Positions 38,667-48,158 of a stretch of DNA of 64,000 nt are shown here, piece after piece. The DNA is from Lachnospiraceae bacterium. Lineage in GTDB: Bacteria; Bacillota; Clostridia; Lachnospirales; Lachnospiraceae. Every line of letters begins with the position of its first letter. Position 1 is the stretch's first letter. The translations under genes were made by a program, and so were the position numbers. The stretch covers positions 1 to 64,000 of the forward strand of contig JAFVAL010000009.1 in NCBI GenBank assembly GCA_017480565.1, given 5' to 3'. The notes beneath the pieces are model-generated. The model searched no databases, was not told the DNA's origin, and saw nothing but the letters and a program-made list of their open reading frames with translations.

Positions 38667-38771
38667 TATAGATATCTCCTTTCGTAGTGTTCTGATGGAT
38701 TCCCCGGAGAAACTCTACGCAAAGAGATTCTGCCTGTATTGTAGCAGATTTCGAGCGTGAAGTATACAGCC

Positions 38772-38800
38772 TTGTCTTTTCTGCCTGATAATGGTAAAAT
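38772..38800 (+). promoter_or_regulatory. Promoter of the HPr-kinase-like/PqqD/ABC cluster
   Basis: TTGTCT (38772-38777) and TAAAAT (38795-38800) are separated by 17 nt. Transcription would start near 38807, which bears on the choice of the first start codon. Confidence 0.55.
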
Positions 38801-38803
38801 AAA

Positions 38804-39595
38804 ATGGAGTATAGGTTGAAAGGATTTGGGTGGTTGCCCATGGAAGATGGCAAGATTGTATTTCAGATGATACTGGCTGAGCGGGTGATCCGTGTCAGCG
38901 CGATCTATCCCGAGACGGTTACATTTGTAAAGGATTATCTGACCGAGGATGAGAGAGAGGCCGAGATTGCGGTCTGCATCTCGGAGGCGGATATTGATTT
39001 TGAGCAAATGCATTCTGACCGGGAGGCTGAGGTGGAGGGGCATCCGAAGAGGGTGTGGCCGAGACCGTACCTTGAGACGCTTGCGGTGTATCGCAAAATT
39101 GTCGAGAAGATGCCGTTTTATGAGACATTTTTGTTTCATGGGTCGGTGATCGCGGTTGACGGAGAGGCGTATTTATTTACCGCGAAGAGCGGTACCGGAA
39201 AGTCGACGCATACAAGGCTTTGGCGGGAGATGTTCGGAGATCGGTGTGTGATGATCAACGATGACAAGCCCCTGCTTAAAGTGACGGATGAGGGCGTGAG
39301 GGCTTACGGGACGCCTTGGAATGGCAAGCATCATCTGGGGACGAATGCTTCGGCACCGCTTCGGGCGGTTTGTATCCTGGAGCGTGATGTGGACAATCAT
39401 ATCGCGCGTGTCGACGCGGGAGAAGTGTTTCCACTGTTGATGCAGCAGACGTATCGGCCGGCGGAAGGGGATGCGCTGATGCAGACCCTTGATTTGCTGG
39501 ATCATTTGTGCAAAAAGGTGCCGATTTACCGGCTGGGATGTAATATGGAGCCTGAGGCGGCGAAGGTGTCGTACGAGGGGATGCAAGAGCCTTGA
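38804..39595 (+). CDS. HPr kinase/phosphorylase-like protein (HprK-related kinase)
   Basis: A protein of up to 263 residues with the C-terminal P-loop domain of HprK: HGSVIAVDGEAYLFTAKSGTGKST, written here in parts as HGSVIAVDG and AKSGTGKST (residues 127-135), followed by the ND(D)KP stretch. It lacks the N-terminal HPr-binding domain, like the HprK-type kinases of peptide-modification clusters such as paeninodin (recalled from literature). The first ATG at 38804 is close to or before the predicted transcript start. TTG at 38816 (GGAG six bases upstream) or ATG at 38840 may be the true start. It leads a plus-strand cluster with PqqD, peptidase and ABC genes. Substrate unknown. Confidence 0.8.
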   Translation: MEYRLKGFGWLPMEDGKIVFQMILAERVIRVSAIYPETVTFVKDYLTEDEREAEIAVCISEADIDFEQMHSDREAEVEGHPKRVWPRPYLETLAVYRKIVEKMPFYETFLFHGSVIAVDGEAYLFTAKSGTGKSTHTRLWREMFGDRCVMINDDKPLLKVTDEGVRAYGTPWNGKHHLGTNASAPLRAVCILERDVDNHIARVDAGEVFPLLMQQTYRPAEGDALMQTLDLLDHLCKKVPIYRLGCNMEPEAAKVSYEGMQEP

Positions 39596-39620
39596 AGTTG
39601 AGAAAAGAAAGGGATCGAAT

Positions 39621-39881
39621 ATGAAGTTAAAGAATGGCTTTTATACACGTGAAGTTGGCGGTAAGCAGGTGATGGTCGGCGTGGCTGGCACAGGTTTTTC
39701 CGGCGTGGTGCGCAGCAATGAGACGGCTGCATTTATCGTGAATCAGTTAAAAAAGGAGACGAGCGAGGACGAGATCGTCTCTGCGATGCTTGCGGTGTAT
39801 GACGCGCCGGAGGAGAAGATCCGCGCGGATGTGAAAAAGATCGTCGGAACGCTTCGCGAGATCGGCGCGATCGAAGAGTGA
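39621..39881 (+). CDS. PqqD-like protein (RiPP recognition element)
   Basis: An 86-residue protein that fits the PqqD/RRE fold: a short N-terminal beta hairpin (FYTREVGGKQVMVG), then a winged-helix-like body (SNETAAFIVNQLKKETSEDEIVSAMLAVYD) and a closing helix (VKKIVGTLREIGAIEE). In RiPP pathways such proteins bind the leader of a precursor peptide and present it to the modifying enzymes. The ATG at 39621 has AAAGGGA 8 nt upstream. The stop overlaps the next start (TGATG), so translation is coupled. Its presence is the strongest hint that the cluster handles a small peptide, but no precursor is encoded immediately beside it. Confidence 0.85.
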   Translation: MKLKNGFYTREVGGKQVMVGVAGTGFSGVVRSNETAAFIVNQLKKETSEDEIVSAMLAVYDAPEEKIRADVKKIVGTLREIGAIEE

Positions 39882-40387
39882 TGGCGGCGTTTGATCAGGC
39901 AAATGGTGCCGGCGAGTCGATTGATTTTAAGACGTATCTGGAGAAGAACGGGACGCTGACCTACTGGAATCGGGGCGTGAGCATGCGGCCGCTGATTCGG
40001 CAGGACAAGGACTTGTTTTCTCTAAAGCATAAGGATCTGGTGCTTGCAGAGCGAGGCGAGACGCGTCTTCGCAAGTACGATGTGGTGCTTTACATCCGCC
40101 ATGACGGAGCGTATGTGCTGCACCGGATTGTACAGGTTCGTGCAAATGATTACGCGATCCTTGGGGATAATACGTACCGACTGGAGACCGGAATTACAGA
40201 TACAGATGTGATTGCGGTGATGACTGGCTATGCCAGAGGCGGAGAGCACTGGCATTCCGTTGAGGAGACCGGATATCAGCTGTATTCGAAGATCTGGGTG
40301 GGAATCTATCCGCTACGGAAAGTGCTTGTTGGGATCAGGCACCTGCTGGGACGTATCTACCGGAAGGCATTTCGGAAGAAATCTTAA
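39881..40387 (+). CDS. S24/S26-like signal-peptidase-type protein
   Basis: A 168-residue protein with a serine-lysine dyad typical of S24/S26 peptidases: Ser34 in GVSMRPL and Lys65 in RKYDVVLY, followed by the GDNTY motif (box E-like, GDN). The hydrophobic segment near the C-terminus (IWVGIYPLRKVLVGI) may touch the membrane. Related proteins in RiPP and lasso-like clusters are thought to remove a leader or tail. The start overlaps the pqqD-like stop (TGATG), and the ABC gene follows after 26 nt. It could be the leader peptidase of the cluster or a general signal peptidase relative. The dyad is intact. Confidence 0.75.
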   Translation: MAAFDQANGAGESIDFKTYLEKNGTLTYWNRGVSMRPLIRQDKDLFSLKHKDLVLAERGETRLRKYDVVLYIRHDGAYVLHRIVQVRANDYAILGDNTYRLETGITDTDVIAVMTGYARGGEHWHSVEETGYQLYSKIWVGIYPLRKVLVGIRHLLGRIYRKAFRKKS

Positions 40388-40413
40388 TGATAATATATAG
40401 TTAAGAGGGTATC

Positions 40414-42153
40414 ATGAAAAAAGGGACCTCTGAGACGACATTTCATTGGCTACTTTCAAGAACCAGGAAGCAGCAGTGGAGTGTCTGGTGTCTGCTGTTA
40501 GTTCAGCTTTTGCTGGCTGGCGGTGCATTATTGCAGACCTGGCTGCTTCGTGGCTTAATCGATGCCGCTGTGGCGAAAGATAAGGCGTTGTTTGTCAGGA
40601 CTGCGGTTTATTTTGTTGGCATTATTTTGGCGCAGCTTGCGCTTCGCGCAGCGCTGCGGTTTTTGCGTGAATATGCGCATGCTTCTGTGGAAAATGCGTT
40701 GAAGGCACGTCTTTTTGGCGTGCTGCTTAATCGTTCTTATGCGGATGTGAGCGCGGTGCACTCCGGGGAGTGGATGAATCGACTGACGAACGATACCACG
40801 GTTGTTGCAACGGGTCTTAGTGACATTATTCCGGATGTGTCTGGCATGGTGGTACGCCTTGTCGGTGCGCTTGTACTGATTCTCGTGATGATTCCACAGG
40901 TGGCTTGGGTGTTGGTGCCGGGCGGCCTGCTTTTGGCGCTGTTTACCTTTTTATTTCGCAAACAATTAAAATTATTACATAAAAAGATTCAAGAAGCTGA
41001 CGGGCGGCTTCGCATTTTCCTGACGGATCGCCTGACGAGCATGCTTGTTGTGCGTTCTTTTGGGCGTGAAGAGGCTTCGATGGAGCAAGGCGAAGCGTTG
41101 ATGGCAGAGCACAAGGGCGCGCGGATGCGCCGCAGCAACTTCTCGAATCTGTGCAATGTTGGTTTTGGCATGTTTATCCAAGGCGCCTACGGCGCGGCTG
41201 CAATCTACTGTGGTTACGGGATTTTGACCGGCAATCTAAGCTACGGCACGTTTGTTGCGACGCTGCAGCTCGTCAATCAGGTGCAGTCACCATTTGCCAA
41301 TATCTCAGGATATCTGCCGAAGTATTATGCGATGCTTGCAAGCGCGGAGCGTCTGCGTGAGGCAGAGCTTTTTGCGCTGGACTGCGTGGGACCGAAGAAG
41401 AGTGCCATGGAAGTCGCTGCACTGTATGATTGTCAGCTGAAAGAGCTTGTGTTAAATGATGTCGCCTTCAGCTATCCTGTGCGCGAGGGAGAGACTGGCC
41501 GGCAGACCCTGGAGCATGTGAATTTCAGTGTTGAGAAGGGGAAGATTGCTGCGGTTACGGGTCCCTCTGGGTGCGGAAAGAGCACGCTATTAAAGCTTCT
41601 CATGTGTTTGTATCCGTTGGATGCCGGGGAACGTGTGATGAAATGTGTGCGCGGGGATTCAAATGGTTCGAGGCTAGAACTGCTTGCGCTTACGTCCGCT
41701 TGGCGCGGACTATTTGCGTATGTGCCGCAGGGGAATCAATTGATGAGCGGATCGATCCGTGAGGTCGTCTCCTTTGGAGACCTGGCCTACTCGGATGAAG
41801 ACATCTGGCAGGCAATCGATGTGGCCTGCGCAGAGTACGTCCACGAGCTGCCCGACGGACTTGAGACGATGATCGGAGAACGCGGCGCAGGCCTCTCAGA
41901 AGGCCAATTGCAGCGCCTTGCGATCGCAAGGGCGATCTGTTCAGGACATCCGATTTTGCTGCTGGATGAGGCGACAAGCTCGTTAGATGAGGCAACAGAG
42001 CATCGTCTGCTTCAGAATCTGCAGACGATGACCGACCGGACCGTGGTGATTGTGACGCACCGCCTGGGGGTCTTAGACATTTGCCAAAAAGAGATTCGCA
42101 TGAGCGAAGAGGGAATCGAAGTAAGAGAGTTAGGCGCGGAGGCGCAGGGGTAA
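40414..42153 (+). CDS. ABC exporter, fused permease and ATPase
   Basis: A 579-residue half-transporter: six transmembrane helices (about residues 18-310) and a nucleotide-binding domain with Walker A GPSGCGKST (from residue 383), signature LSEGQ (494-498), Walker B ILLLDEATSSLD and the switch His in VTHRL. Such proteins work as homodimers and export lipids, peptides or drugs. There is no N-terminal C39 peptidase, so leader removal must be separate, which suits the S24/S26-like gene just upstream. The AGAGGG site precedes the ATG by 4 nt. It belongs to the HPr-kinase-like/PqqD cluster. Confidence 0.9.
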   Translation: MKKGTSETTFHWLLSRTRKQQWSVWCLLLVQLLLAGGALLQTWLLRGLIDAAVAKDKALFVRTAVYFVGIILAQLALRAALRFLREYAHASVENALKARLFGVLLNRSYADVSAVHSGEWMNRLTNDTTVVATGLSDIIPDVSGMVVRLVGALVLILVMIPQVAWVLVPGGLLLALFTFLFRKQLKLLHKKIQEADGRLRIFLTDRLTSMLVVRSFGREEASMEQGEALMAEHKGARMRRSNFSNLCNVGFGMFIQGAYGAAAIYCGYGILTGNLSYGTFVATLQLVNQVQSPFANISGYLPKYYAMLASAERLREAELFALDCVGPKKSAMEVAALYDCQLKELVLNDVAFSYPVREGETGRQTLEHVNFSVEKGKIAAVTGPSGCGKSTLLKLLMCLYPLDAGERVMKCVRGDSNGSRLELLALTSAWRGLFAYVPQGNQLMSGSIREVVSFGDLAYSDEDIWQAIDVACAEYVHELPDGLETMIGERGAGLSEGQLQRLAIARAICSGHPILLLDEATSSLDEATEHRLLQNLQTMTDRTVVIVTHRLGVLDICQKEIRMSEEGIEVRELGAEAQG

Positions 42154-42183
42154 GACTTTTAAAATTTGGAGGCGCGATCAGAC

Positions 42184-43239
42184 ATGATGACATTATCAGA
42201 AGCGGATGGAAAGCTTTTCTATCAATTGTGGATGCCACTTTTGGACTTTGTCAATCAAAAATATCATGTGAACCGTAAGCTTAAGAATATTGCCAAAGGA
42301 AAGAAGCTGGATCCGAGTGAGGTCGCAGAAGTTGCACATCGTCTTTGGGAGGAACCCTCGCTCATCGATACATATTTAGAGGAGTATCCGGAAATCACAG
42401 GAGATTCCAGGGAGCTCCTGCTTAGCTGGCGTAATCCGATCCGTGGCACATTTCTGGTGGAGAGACACCTTAAAAACGGGTCGATCCTGATTGCTCAGAA
42501 TGATGAAGTGTATCGATCGGTCGGTATCATTTCGACATGGGAGGAGATGCTTCCTTATGATCTTCCCATTATGATCGATGCGACACTGATTCCATTTCGT
42601 GATGTAATTATTCCAGATGGGCTTGTAGCACTCTACCCGGTTGCCATTGGCAGTGGCATGAAGCGCACATTAAAAGATACTTATATAGATGCCAAGAACC
42701 GTGGGGCGATTCATACAAGTCTTCAGGGCGACGATGCAAACAGGCAAGAAAAGGTGGTTCCATTCGAAACTCCTGTCGTAGAAATTAATGAAGTTGATGA
42801 GTTCGACGAGATGGATTTTGAAGAAGATGCTTTTGATCCCGAGGAGGCATCAAGATGTCTTGAATTGTTTAAAATGGATATGATGGAAGCTGGTCTAAAG
42901 CCAGGAACCATCCGAAATCATTATGGAAACATTGACTTTTTTGTAAATGAATTCTTGCATTGAGAGGACTGCTCAGTAGAACTTGGTACAAGCCTTGCAG
43001 GTTCTTTCCTGGGAGATTTCTTTATACGCAGATGTATGTGGTCAACACCGGCATCCATTAAAAGTACATCTGCCAGTATTAAAAAGTTTTATCGTTTTCT
43101 GGCAGACCGAGAGATCATCGACAAAGAGCTGGTTCAGGAAATGCTGGAAGAATTTCGTGAGTGTCTTCCTGAGTGGCAGGAAAGATGTGCAAGATATAAT
43201 GATCCTCATGTAAAATTCGATGAATGGGATTTCTTTTAG
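42184..43239 (+). pseudogene. SAM-like/core-binding domain protein split by an in-frame TGA
   Basis: The frame runs from the ATG at 42184 (GGAGG 11 nt upstream) to a TGA at 42961-42963, then stays open in the same frame with no other stop to 43239. The first part (about 259 residues) has a poorly known domain and ends with a core-binding-like start (AGLKPGTIRNHYGNIDFFVN). The part after the stop continues the fold (MWSTPASIKSTSASIKKFYR and a helix-rich, Asp-rich end). So a single nonsense codon has cut one protein, giving a pseudogene or a truncated product. No catalytic Tyr domain is seen, so it is not a working integrase. It interrupts the peptide-modification-like cluster. Confidence 0.75.
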
Positions 43240-43311
43240 GACATTTATTTGAGAGATGCTATTGGATTAGTTACTCATTGAGAGTTGAGCGTAGAAATAA
43301 AGGGTAAGCAA

Positions 43312-44502
43312 TTGGAAGAGAGAAAATTATCACAAGCCCCGATGGATCTGATCTATCTGGCGGGCTGTGCGGTGAATTCGCAGGCACCACGGCCAGAACG
43401 GGTGGCAGAAATTGGGAAAACAGAAGACGGCTGGGCGAACCTGCGGGCGAAAGCAAGACAGCAGAAAATGAGCGCGATGGCTGCCATCGCGCTAGAAAGC
43501 ATGTCTGAGGAAGACCAAGAGCGTGTCATTCCCGCGGAAGAACGTGATTTCTGGCATAAAGAGCGCATGGCAAATCTGCGCAGACGGATGATGTTCGATA
43601 CCGAACGTGAGGAGATCTATCATTTCCTGGATGAGCAGGGAATCTGGTATGTGCCATTAAAGGGGATCATTATTCAGGACTATTATCCCGTGTATGAGAT
43701 GCGGGAGATGAGCGACAATGACATTCTGTTCGATCAGACGAGGAGGGAAGATGTCAGGAAATGGTTTGAGGCGAGAGGGTATCGGCATGAGAGTGACGAT
43801 AATGTTGATGCTTATCTTAAGGAGCCATTCTATAATTATGAGATGCACTTTATCCTCTTTAATCTTGGGTATGGAAGGGATGTCAGATACTTCTCTGAAA
43901 TTGACAGAAGGTCTGTAAAGAATGATTCATCAGGACATCTGATGGAGAAAAAAATGCCAGATGAAGATTTTTATCTGTATTTTTTGGCACATGCGAATAA
44001 ACATGCAAATCTATGTGGTTCAGGTATTCGCCCGGTTTTTGATCACTATGTGATTAGAAAAGAGTACGAGGGTCGCCTCGATAATTCTTCTCTTGAGAAG
44101 AAAATGGTCATTTTGCAGATTGAAGACTTTTCCGCTGCATTGAATGAGCTTTCACGGATTTTGGTCACGAATCCAGAGGATATTGATCTGAGTCAATTGC
44201 ATGAAGAAAGTTGGGAATTGGTATCTTCAATGTTGCGGGCAGGAATCTTTGGATCTGAATTAGAACGACAGAGAATATTCTTTCATAATCAGGCAAGAGG
44301 GGAGAAGCTGACAAGAAAACAAAAATGGAGATATATTATGTTGCGCATGTTTCCAAATCGAGAGTACATGCAAATTATATATCCGATACTGGAAAAGCAT
44401 CCTATTCTTTTGCCTGTTTTGTATCTTGACAGATTGATCAAAAGATCAATTCATCAAAGAGAGCAGATAAAAACAGAACTCAAAGGATTTAATGAACTGT
44501 AG
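43312..44502 (+). CDS. NTP_transf_5-type nucleotidyltransferase
   Basis: A 396-residue protein of the uncharacterised nucleotidyltransferase (NTP_transf_5) family. The conserved core is visible as VPLKGIIIQDYYP, followed by MSDNDILFDQTRREDVRKW, where the Asp-x-Asp pattern supplies metal ligands, and a later HFILFN strand. Family members occur in capsule loci and in lasso-peptide clusters, where a homologue extends a phosphorylated peptide after an HPr-kinase-like step (recalled from literature). The frame opens at 43285, but TTG at 43312 has an AAAGGG site 7 nt upstream. ATG 43342 is an alternative. The HprK-like gene 4.5 kb upstream makes a functional link plausible. Confidence 0.8.
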   Translation: MEERKLSQAPMDLIYLAGCAVNSQAPRPERVAEIGKTEDGWANLRAKARQQKMSAMAAIALESMSEEDQERVIPAEERDFWHKERMANLRRRMMFDTEREEIYHFLDEQGIWYVPLKGIIIQDYYPVYEMREMSDNDILFDQTRREDVRKWFEARGYRHESDDNVDAYLKEPFYNYEMHFILFNLGYGRDVRYFSEIDRRSVKNDSSGHLMEKKMPDEDFYLYFLAHANKHANLCGSGIRPVFDHYVIRKEYEGRLDNSSLEKKMVILQIEDFSAALNELSRILVTNPEDIDLSQLHEESWELVSSMLRAGIFGSELERQRIFFHNQARGEKLTRKQKWRYIMLRMFPNREYMQIIYPILEKHPILLPVLYLDRLIKRSIHQREQIKTELKGFNEL

Positions 44503-44558
44503 CATATGAGGAAGTGAAAAGGTATTGTTGATGTAAGAAATCATAAGGAATTCTTTCA

Positions 44559-44587
44559 TAGACATGAATCTAGAGGTTTGATATAAT
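44559..44587 (+). promoter_or_regulatory. Strong promoter of the polysaccharide operon
   Basis: TAGACA (44559-44564) and TATAAT (44582-44587) lie 17 nt apart, with TGA before the -10. It is the only good promoter seen for the 20-kb operon. Confidence 0.8.
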
Positions 44588-44627
44588 AACATAAATACAT
44601 TGGGTTTTATGGAGGAAACTAAGCGAT

Positions 44628-46040
44628 ATGAATGATACTATGTATTATCAAAGAAATATAAATAGTCTTCCTTTGAATGATTTGATTTGGACGGTATTCA
44701 GGAAATGGCGACTTATCCTGCTGTCCATGCTAGTTTTTGGGCTATTTCTAGGCGGCTTTAGGGGAGTTAAAGAGTACAAAAGTTATATAGACCCAGAGGC
44801 TGAAGTTGAAAGAGAAACAAACTATTCAAATGAGCTTGCAGCATATGAGAGAAGCAAATCTGCCTACGAGACTAGAATAGACAATTTACAAGCATGGATT
44901 GAAAGGCTAGAGCTTTATAAGGAAAAATCATTATTGTTGATCATGGATCCTTATGATATTTATAAATCCTCTGTCTCTTACTTTGTTGATACAGATTATG
45001 AGATTATGCCTAACGTTTTTTTTCAAAATCCTAATTATACAGAAACTCTAATTAAGAGTTATAAACTTGCAATCGAAAGAATAGATTATAATAAGTTGAT
45101 TGATCTTCCAAAAGGACAAGATTTGATAGATACTCATCCGGTAAACAACCAAGCTTCGAAAAAGATATACTCTATTGCTACAGATGCAAGCACTGGTTTA
45201 ATACAGATTACTGTTATTAGTGATTCTAAAGAGCGGGCTGATAAAGTAATGAACGAAATCAAGGCTGTTATGCAGGAACAAAAGGAGTTATTAACACAAG
45301 CGATAGGGGAGCATGATCTTGTGCTGTTGAATGAAGGATCTGAAAGAACTGTAGATCTTGAAGTGGCATCGTTGCAGAAAACATTTGCAACCGATTATGA
45401 AACGAATGTTGCAGAGATAGAGAAGTTAGAGAAGGAACTTGGGGAATTAAAGGAACCGCAGTTGGTGACTGTAGGCAGAGGATCTATAATAAAGGCAACC
45501 ATAAAATATGGAATCTTAGGTTGTATAATAGGAGTAATGATCGCTGTTCTGTTCAACATGGTCATTTACTTCTTGAATGACCGGATGTATAGTGTTGAGG
45601 ATCTACGTCATAGATATGGGCTTCCAGTTTTAGGTATCATTAAGTCAAATGAAAAGAAACCGAATAAATTAGACCTATTCATTGAATCTAAGTTAGGTAT
45701 ACCAGTGACGAAACCCGAAGGAGAGATGTCATATCAGTATATTGCTTCGAATGTTAAGTTATATTTAAAGGGAGCAGATCATGTAACATTGATTGGTACA
45801 ACTTCAGACACAAAATTACATGAAATTTCTGAGCGTTTGTCAAAAGAGACAGACGGTTTTGTCGTGCAAGTTGGAGGGAATGTCAACTCTCAGCCAGATG
45901 CAGTGAAAGCATTATGTGAGAATACAGCAGTGGTTTGCGTTGAAGAGTGGCAGAAGGCAAAGCATATGGATATTATTCATGAGCTGTATGCAATAGAAGC
46001 ATCCAATAATCAAGGGATAGGATTTATTGTTGTCAGCTAA
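44628..46040 (+). CDS. Wzz/CapA-type polysaccharide co-polymerase with a degenerate kinase-like tail
   Basis: A 470-residue membrane protein that sets chain length of surface polysaccharide. Transmembrane helices flank a large extracellular part rich in coiled coil (first about residues 25-45, second about 290-315). The C-terminal cytoplasmic part resembles a tyrosine-kinase (CpsD/BY-kinase) domain, but the Walker A lysine motif is replaced by IGTTSDTKLHEIS, so no phosphate-binding loop remains. It may be a regulatory pseudo-kinase. It is first in the operon, 36-40 nt after the predicted transcript start. Confidence 0.85.
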   Translation: MNDTMYYQRNINSLPLNDLIWTVFRKWRLILLSMLVFGLFLGGFRGVKEYKSYIDPEAEVERETNYSNELAAYERSKSAYETRIDNLQAWIERLELYKEKSLLLIMDPYDIYKSSVSYFVDTDYEIMPNVFFQNPNYTETLIKSYKLAIERIDYNKLIDLPKGQDLIDTHPVNNQASKKIYSIATDASTGLIQITVISDSKERADKVMNEIKAVMQEQKELLTQAIGEHDLVLLNEGSERTVDLEVASLQKTFATDYETNVAEIEKLEKELGELKEPQLVTVGRGSIIKATIKYGILGCIIGVMIAVLFNMVIYFLNDRMYSVEDLRHRYGLPVLGIIKSNEKKPNKLDLFIESKLGIPVTKPEGEMSYQYIASNVKLYLKGADHVTLIGTTSDTKLHEISERLSKETDGFVVQVGGNVNSQPDAVKALCENTAVVCVEEWQKAKHMDIIHELYAIEASNNQGIGFIVVS

Positions 46041-46063
46041 GACTTATTAGAAGAGGTGATCAT

Positions 46064-48091
46064 ATGAGCGAGATTCATTTCTCCAAAAGAAAACTGCATC
46101 TCGAACATTGGCAAGTGATCAGTTTATTCATAGCAATATACGATGCGATTTTCGTAAACTTGTCATATTTTATTGTGCTTTGGCTTAGGTTTGATTGCAC
46201 ATATTCCTCCATAGAACCACAATATCTAGAAGCTTGGGTACGATTCGTTCCGATTTATACAATATTCTGCCTCGGGACGTTCTGGGTACTACATTTGTAT
46301 AAGAGCATGTGGAGGTTTGCAAGCTATTCGGAACTTGTCAGAGTTGCGATCGCATCGCTGATTACAGCAGCGTTTCACACGCTTGCTATTACGGTTCTAT
46401 TTGAACGCATGCCCATTTCGTATTACTTTATCGGAGCTATTTTCCAATTTGCTGCAATTTTAGCAGTGCGATTCTCATATCGATTTGTTTTATTGATGAG
46501 GGAAAGAAGAGATAATAGTAATTTTGTGAAGCGAGTCATGCTGATTGGTGCGGGTTCTGCCGGTCAGATCATTATGCGTGATATCCAAAGAGCGAAAGAA
46601 CTTCAGGATAAAGTTGTTTGTATCATTGACGACAACCCGAATAAGTGGTCGCGATATCTAGATGGTATACCAATTGTTGGTGGGCGAGAGACCATCCTTG
46701 AGAACGTCGAGAAATTTAAGATTGATAAGATTTATCTTGCGATTCCTAGTGCAAGCGTGAATGATCGCAGAGACATCTTGTATATTTGTCAGAAAACAGA
46801 TTGCGAGATCAAGAACTTACCTGCAGTATACCAATTGGTGAATGGCGAGGTGTCGATTAGCGCTATGAAAGATGTCTCAGTAGAAGACTTATTAGGAAGA
46901 GCACCGATCAAAACGGAGATGGGAGAGGTGTTTCGATTCCTAAATGGGAAAGTGGTTTTGGTGACTGGTGGCGGTGGATCTATCGGTAGTGAGCTTTGCC
47001 GCCAAATTGCGGCTCACAATCCAAAACAGCTAATTATATTGGATATCTACGAGAATAACGCTTACAGTATCCAGCTTGAATTAAAAGAGAAATATCCGGA
47101 TTTAAATCTGGTCACATTAATCGGATCTGTGCGCGATAGCAGAAAGATGTTTGATGTCTTTGAACGATATCGCCCTCAGATTGTTTATCACGCAGCAGCA
47201 CATAAGCATGTACCACTGATGGAAGACAGCCCCAATGAAGCTATTAAGAATAATGCAATAGGCACTTATAAAACTGCTTATGCAGCGATGGTTCATGGCT
47301 GTGAGAGGTTCGTCCTGATTTCAACAGATAAGGCAGTTAATCCGACCAATATTATGGGAGCGTCAAAACGTCTTTGTGAGATGATCATTCAGAGTTTCGA
47401 CGAAAAGATAAAAGAAGGAAAAGCTGACGAGATCCCACAGCTTTTCACTCATGAAGGTTATGAGAATGCTGATAAGCAGGGAACAGGAGAGATATTCAAA
47501 CAAGTAAAAACGGAGTTTGTTGCGGTTCGTTTCGGGAATGTGTTGGGCAGTAATGGCTCCGTGATCCCGATCTTTAAGAAGCAAATTGAAAGAGGCGGCC
47601 CAGTTACAGTTACACATCCGGATATTATTCGATATTTCATGACAATTCCAGAAGCAGTCAGCCTTGTTATGCTGGCGGGCACATATGCAAGAGGTGGAGA
47701 AATCTTTGTACTTGACATGGGAAGTCCTATGAAAATCGATACTTTAGCACGTAACCTGATCAGGTTATCAGGCTTTAAGCCAGATACTGATATTAAAATC
47801 GAGTATACCGGATTGCGACCTGGCGAAAAACTATATGAAGAAAAGCTCATGGCAGAAGAAGGACTTAAAAAGACGGTAAATAACCTAATTTTTATTGGAT
47901 GTCCGATTCCTTTCAAAGTCAATGCTTTTCTGGATCAATTAGATGATCTGATGGAAGCTGCATATAGAAATCATAAGGATATAAGAAAACTGGTTGAAAA
48001 AATGGTCTCAACTTATCATCCTGCAAATGATGGGGCTGCAAGTTCCATTGATGAAACATATACTAGTTTGATTCGGAAAGAAGAGAGATAA
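46064..48091 (+). CDS. CapD/WbpM-like nucleotide-sugar 4,6-dehydratase
   Basis: A 675-residue membrane-linked enzyme that converts UDP-GlcNAc to a 4-keto-6-deoxy sugar for the capsule. About four transmembrane helices lie in residues 15-140. A CoA-binding-like Rossmann domain (GAGSAGQII) follows, then the short-chain dehydrogenase domain with NAD loop TGGGGSIGSE (about residue 301), HAAAHKHVPLMED, and the active-site stretch STDKAVNPTNIMGASKR, in which Met replaces the Tyr of the usual YxxxK, as in this family. It feeds the aminotransferase downstream. Confidence 0.92.
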   Translation: MSEIHFSKRKLHLEHWQVISLFIAIYDAIFVNLSYFIVLWLRFDCTYSSIEPQYLEAWVRFVPIYTIFCLGTFWVLHLYKSMWRFASYSELVRVAIASLITAAFHTLAITVLFERMPISYYFIGAIFQFAAILAVRFSYRFVLLMRERRDNSNFVKRVMLIGAGSAGQIIMRDIQRAKELQDKVVCIIDDNPNKWSRYLDGIPIVGGRETILENVEKFKIDKIYLAIPSASVNDRRDILYICQKTDCEIKNLPAVYQLVNGEVSISAMKDVSVEDLLGRAPIKTEMGEVFRFLNGKVVLVTGGGGSIGSELCRQIAAHNPKQLIILDIYENNAYSIQLELKEKYPDLNLVTLIGSVRDSRKMFDVFERYRPQIVYHAAAHKHVPLMEDSPNEAIKNNAIGTYKTAYAAMVHGCERFVLISTDKAVNPTNIMGASKRLCEMIIQSFDEKIKEGKADEIPQLFTHEGYENADKQGTGEIFKQVKTEFVAVRFGNVLGSNGSVIPIFKKQIERGGPVTVTHPDIIRYFMTIPEAVSLVMLAGTYARGGEIFVLDMGSPMKIDTLARNLIRLSGFKPDTDIKIEYTGLRPGEKLYEEKLMAEEGLKKTVNNLIFIGCPIPFKVNAFLDQLDDLMEAAYRNHKDIRKLVEKMVSTYHPANDGAASSIDETYTSLIRKEER

Positions 48092-48158
48092 TATCTCTTA
48101 TAGATGTTGTTTAGCAACATTATATGTCTGATAAGCAAAGAAGGATGGAGTACAAAGT

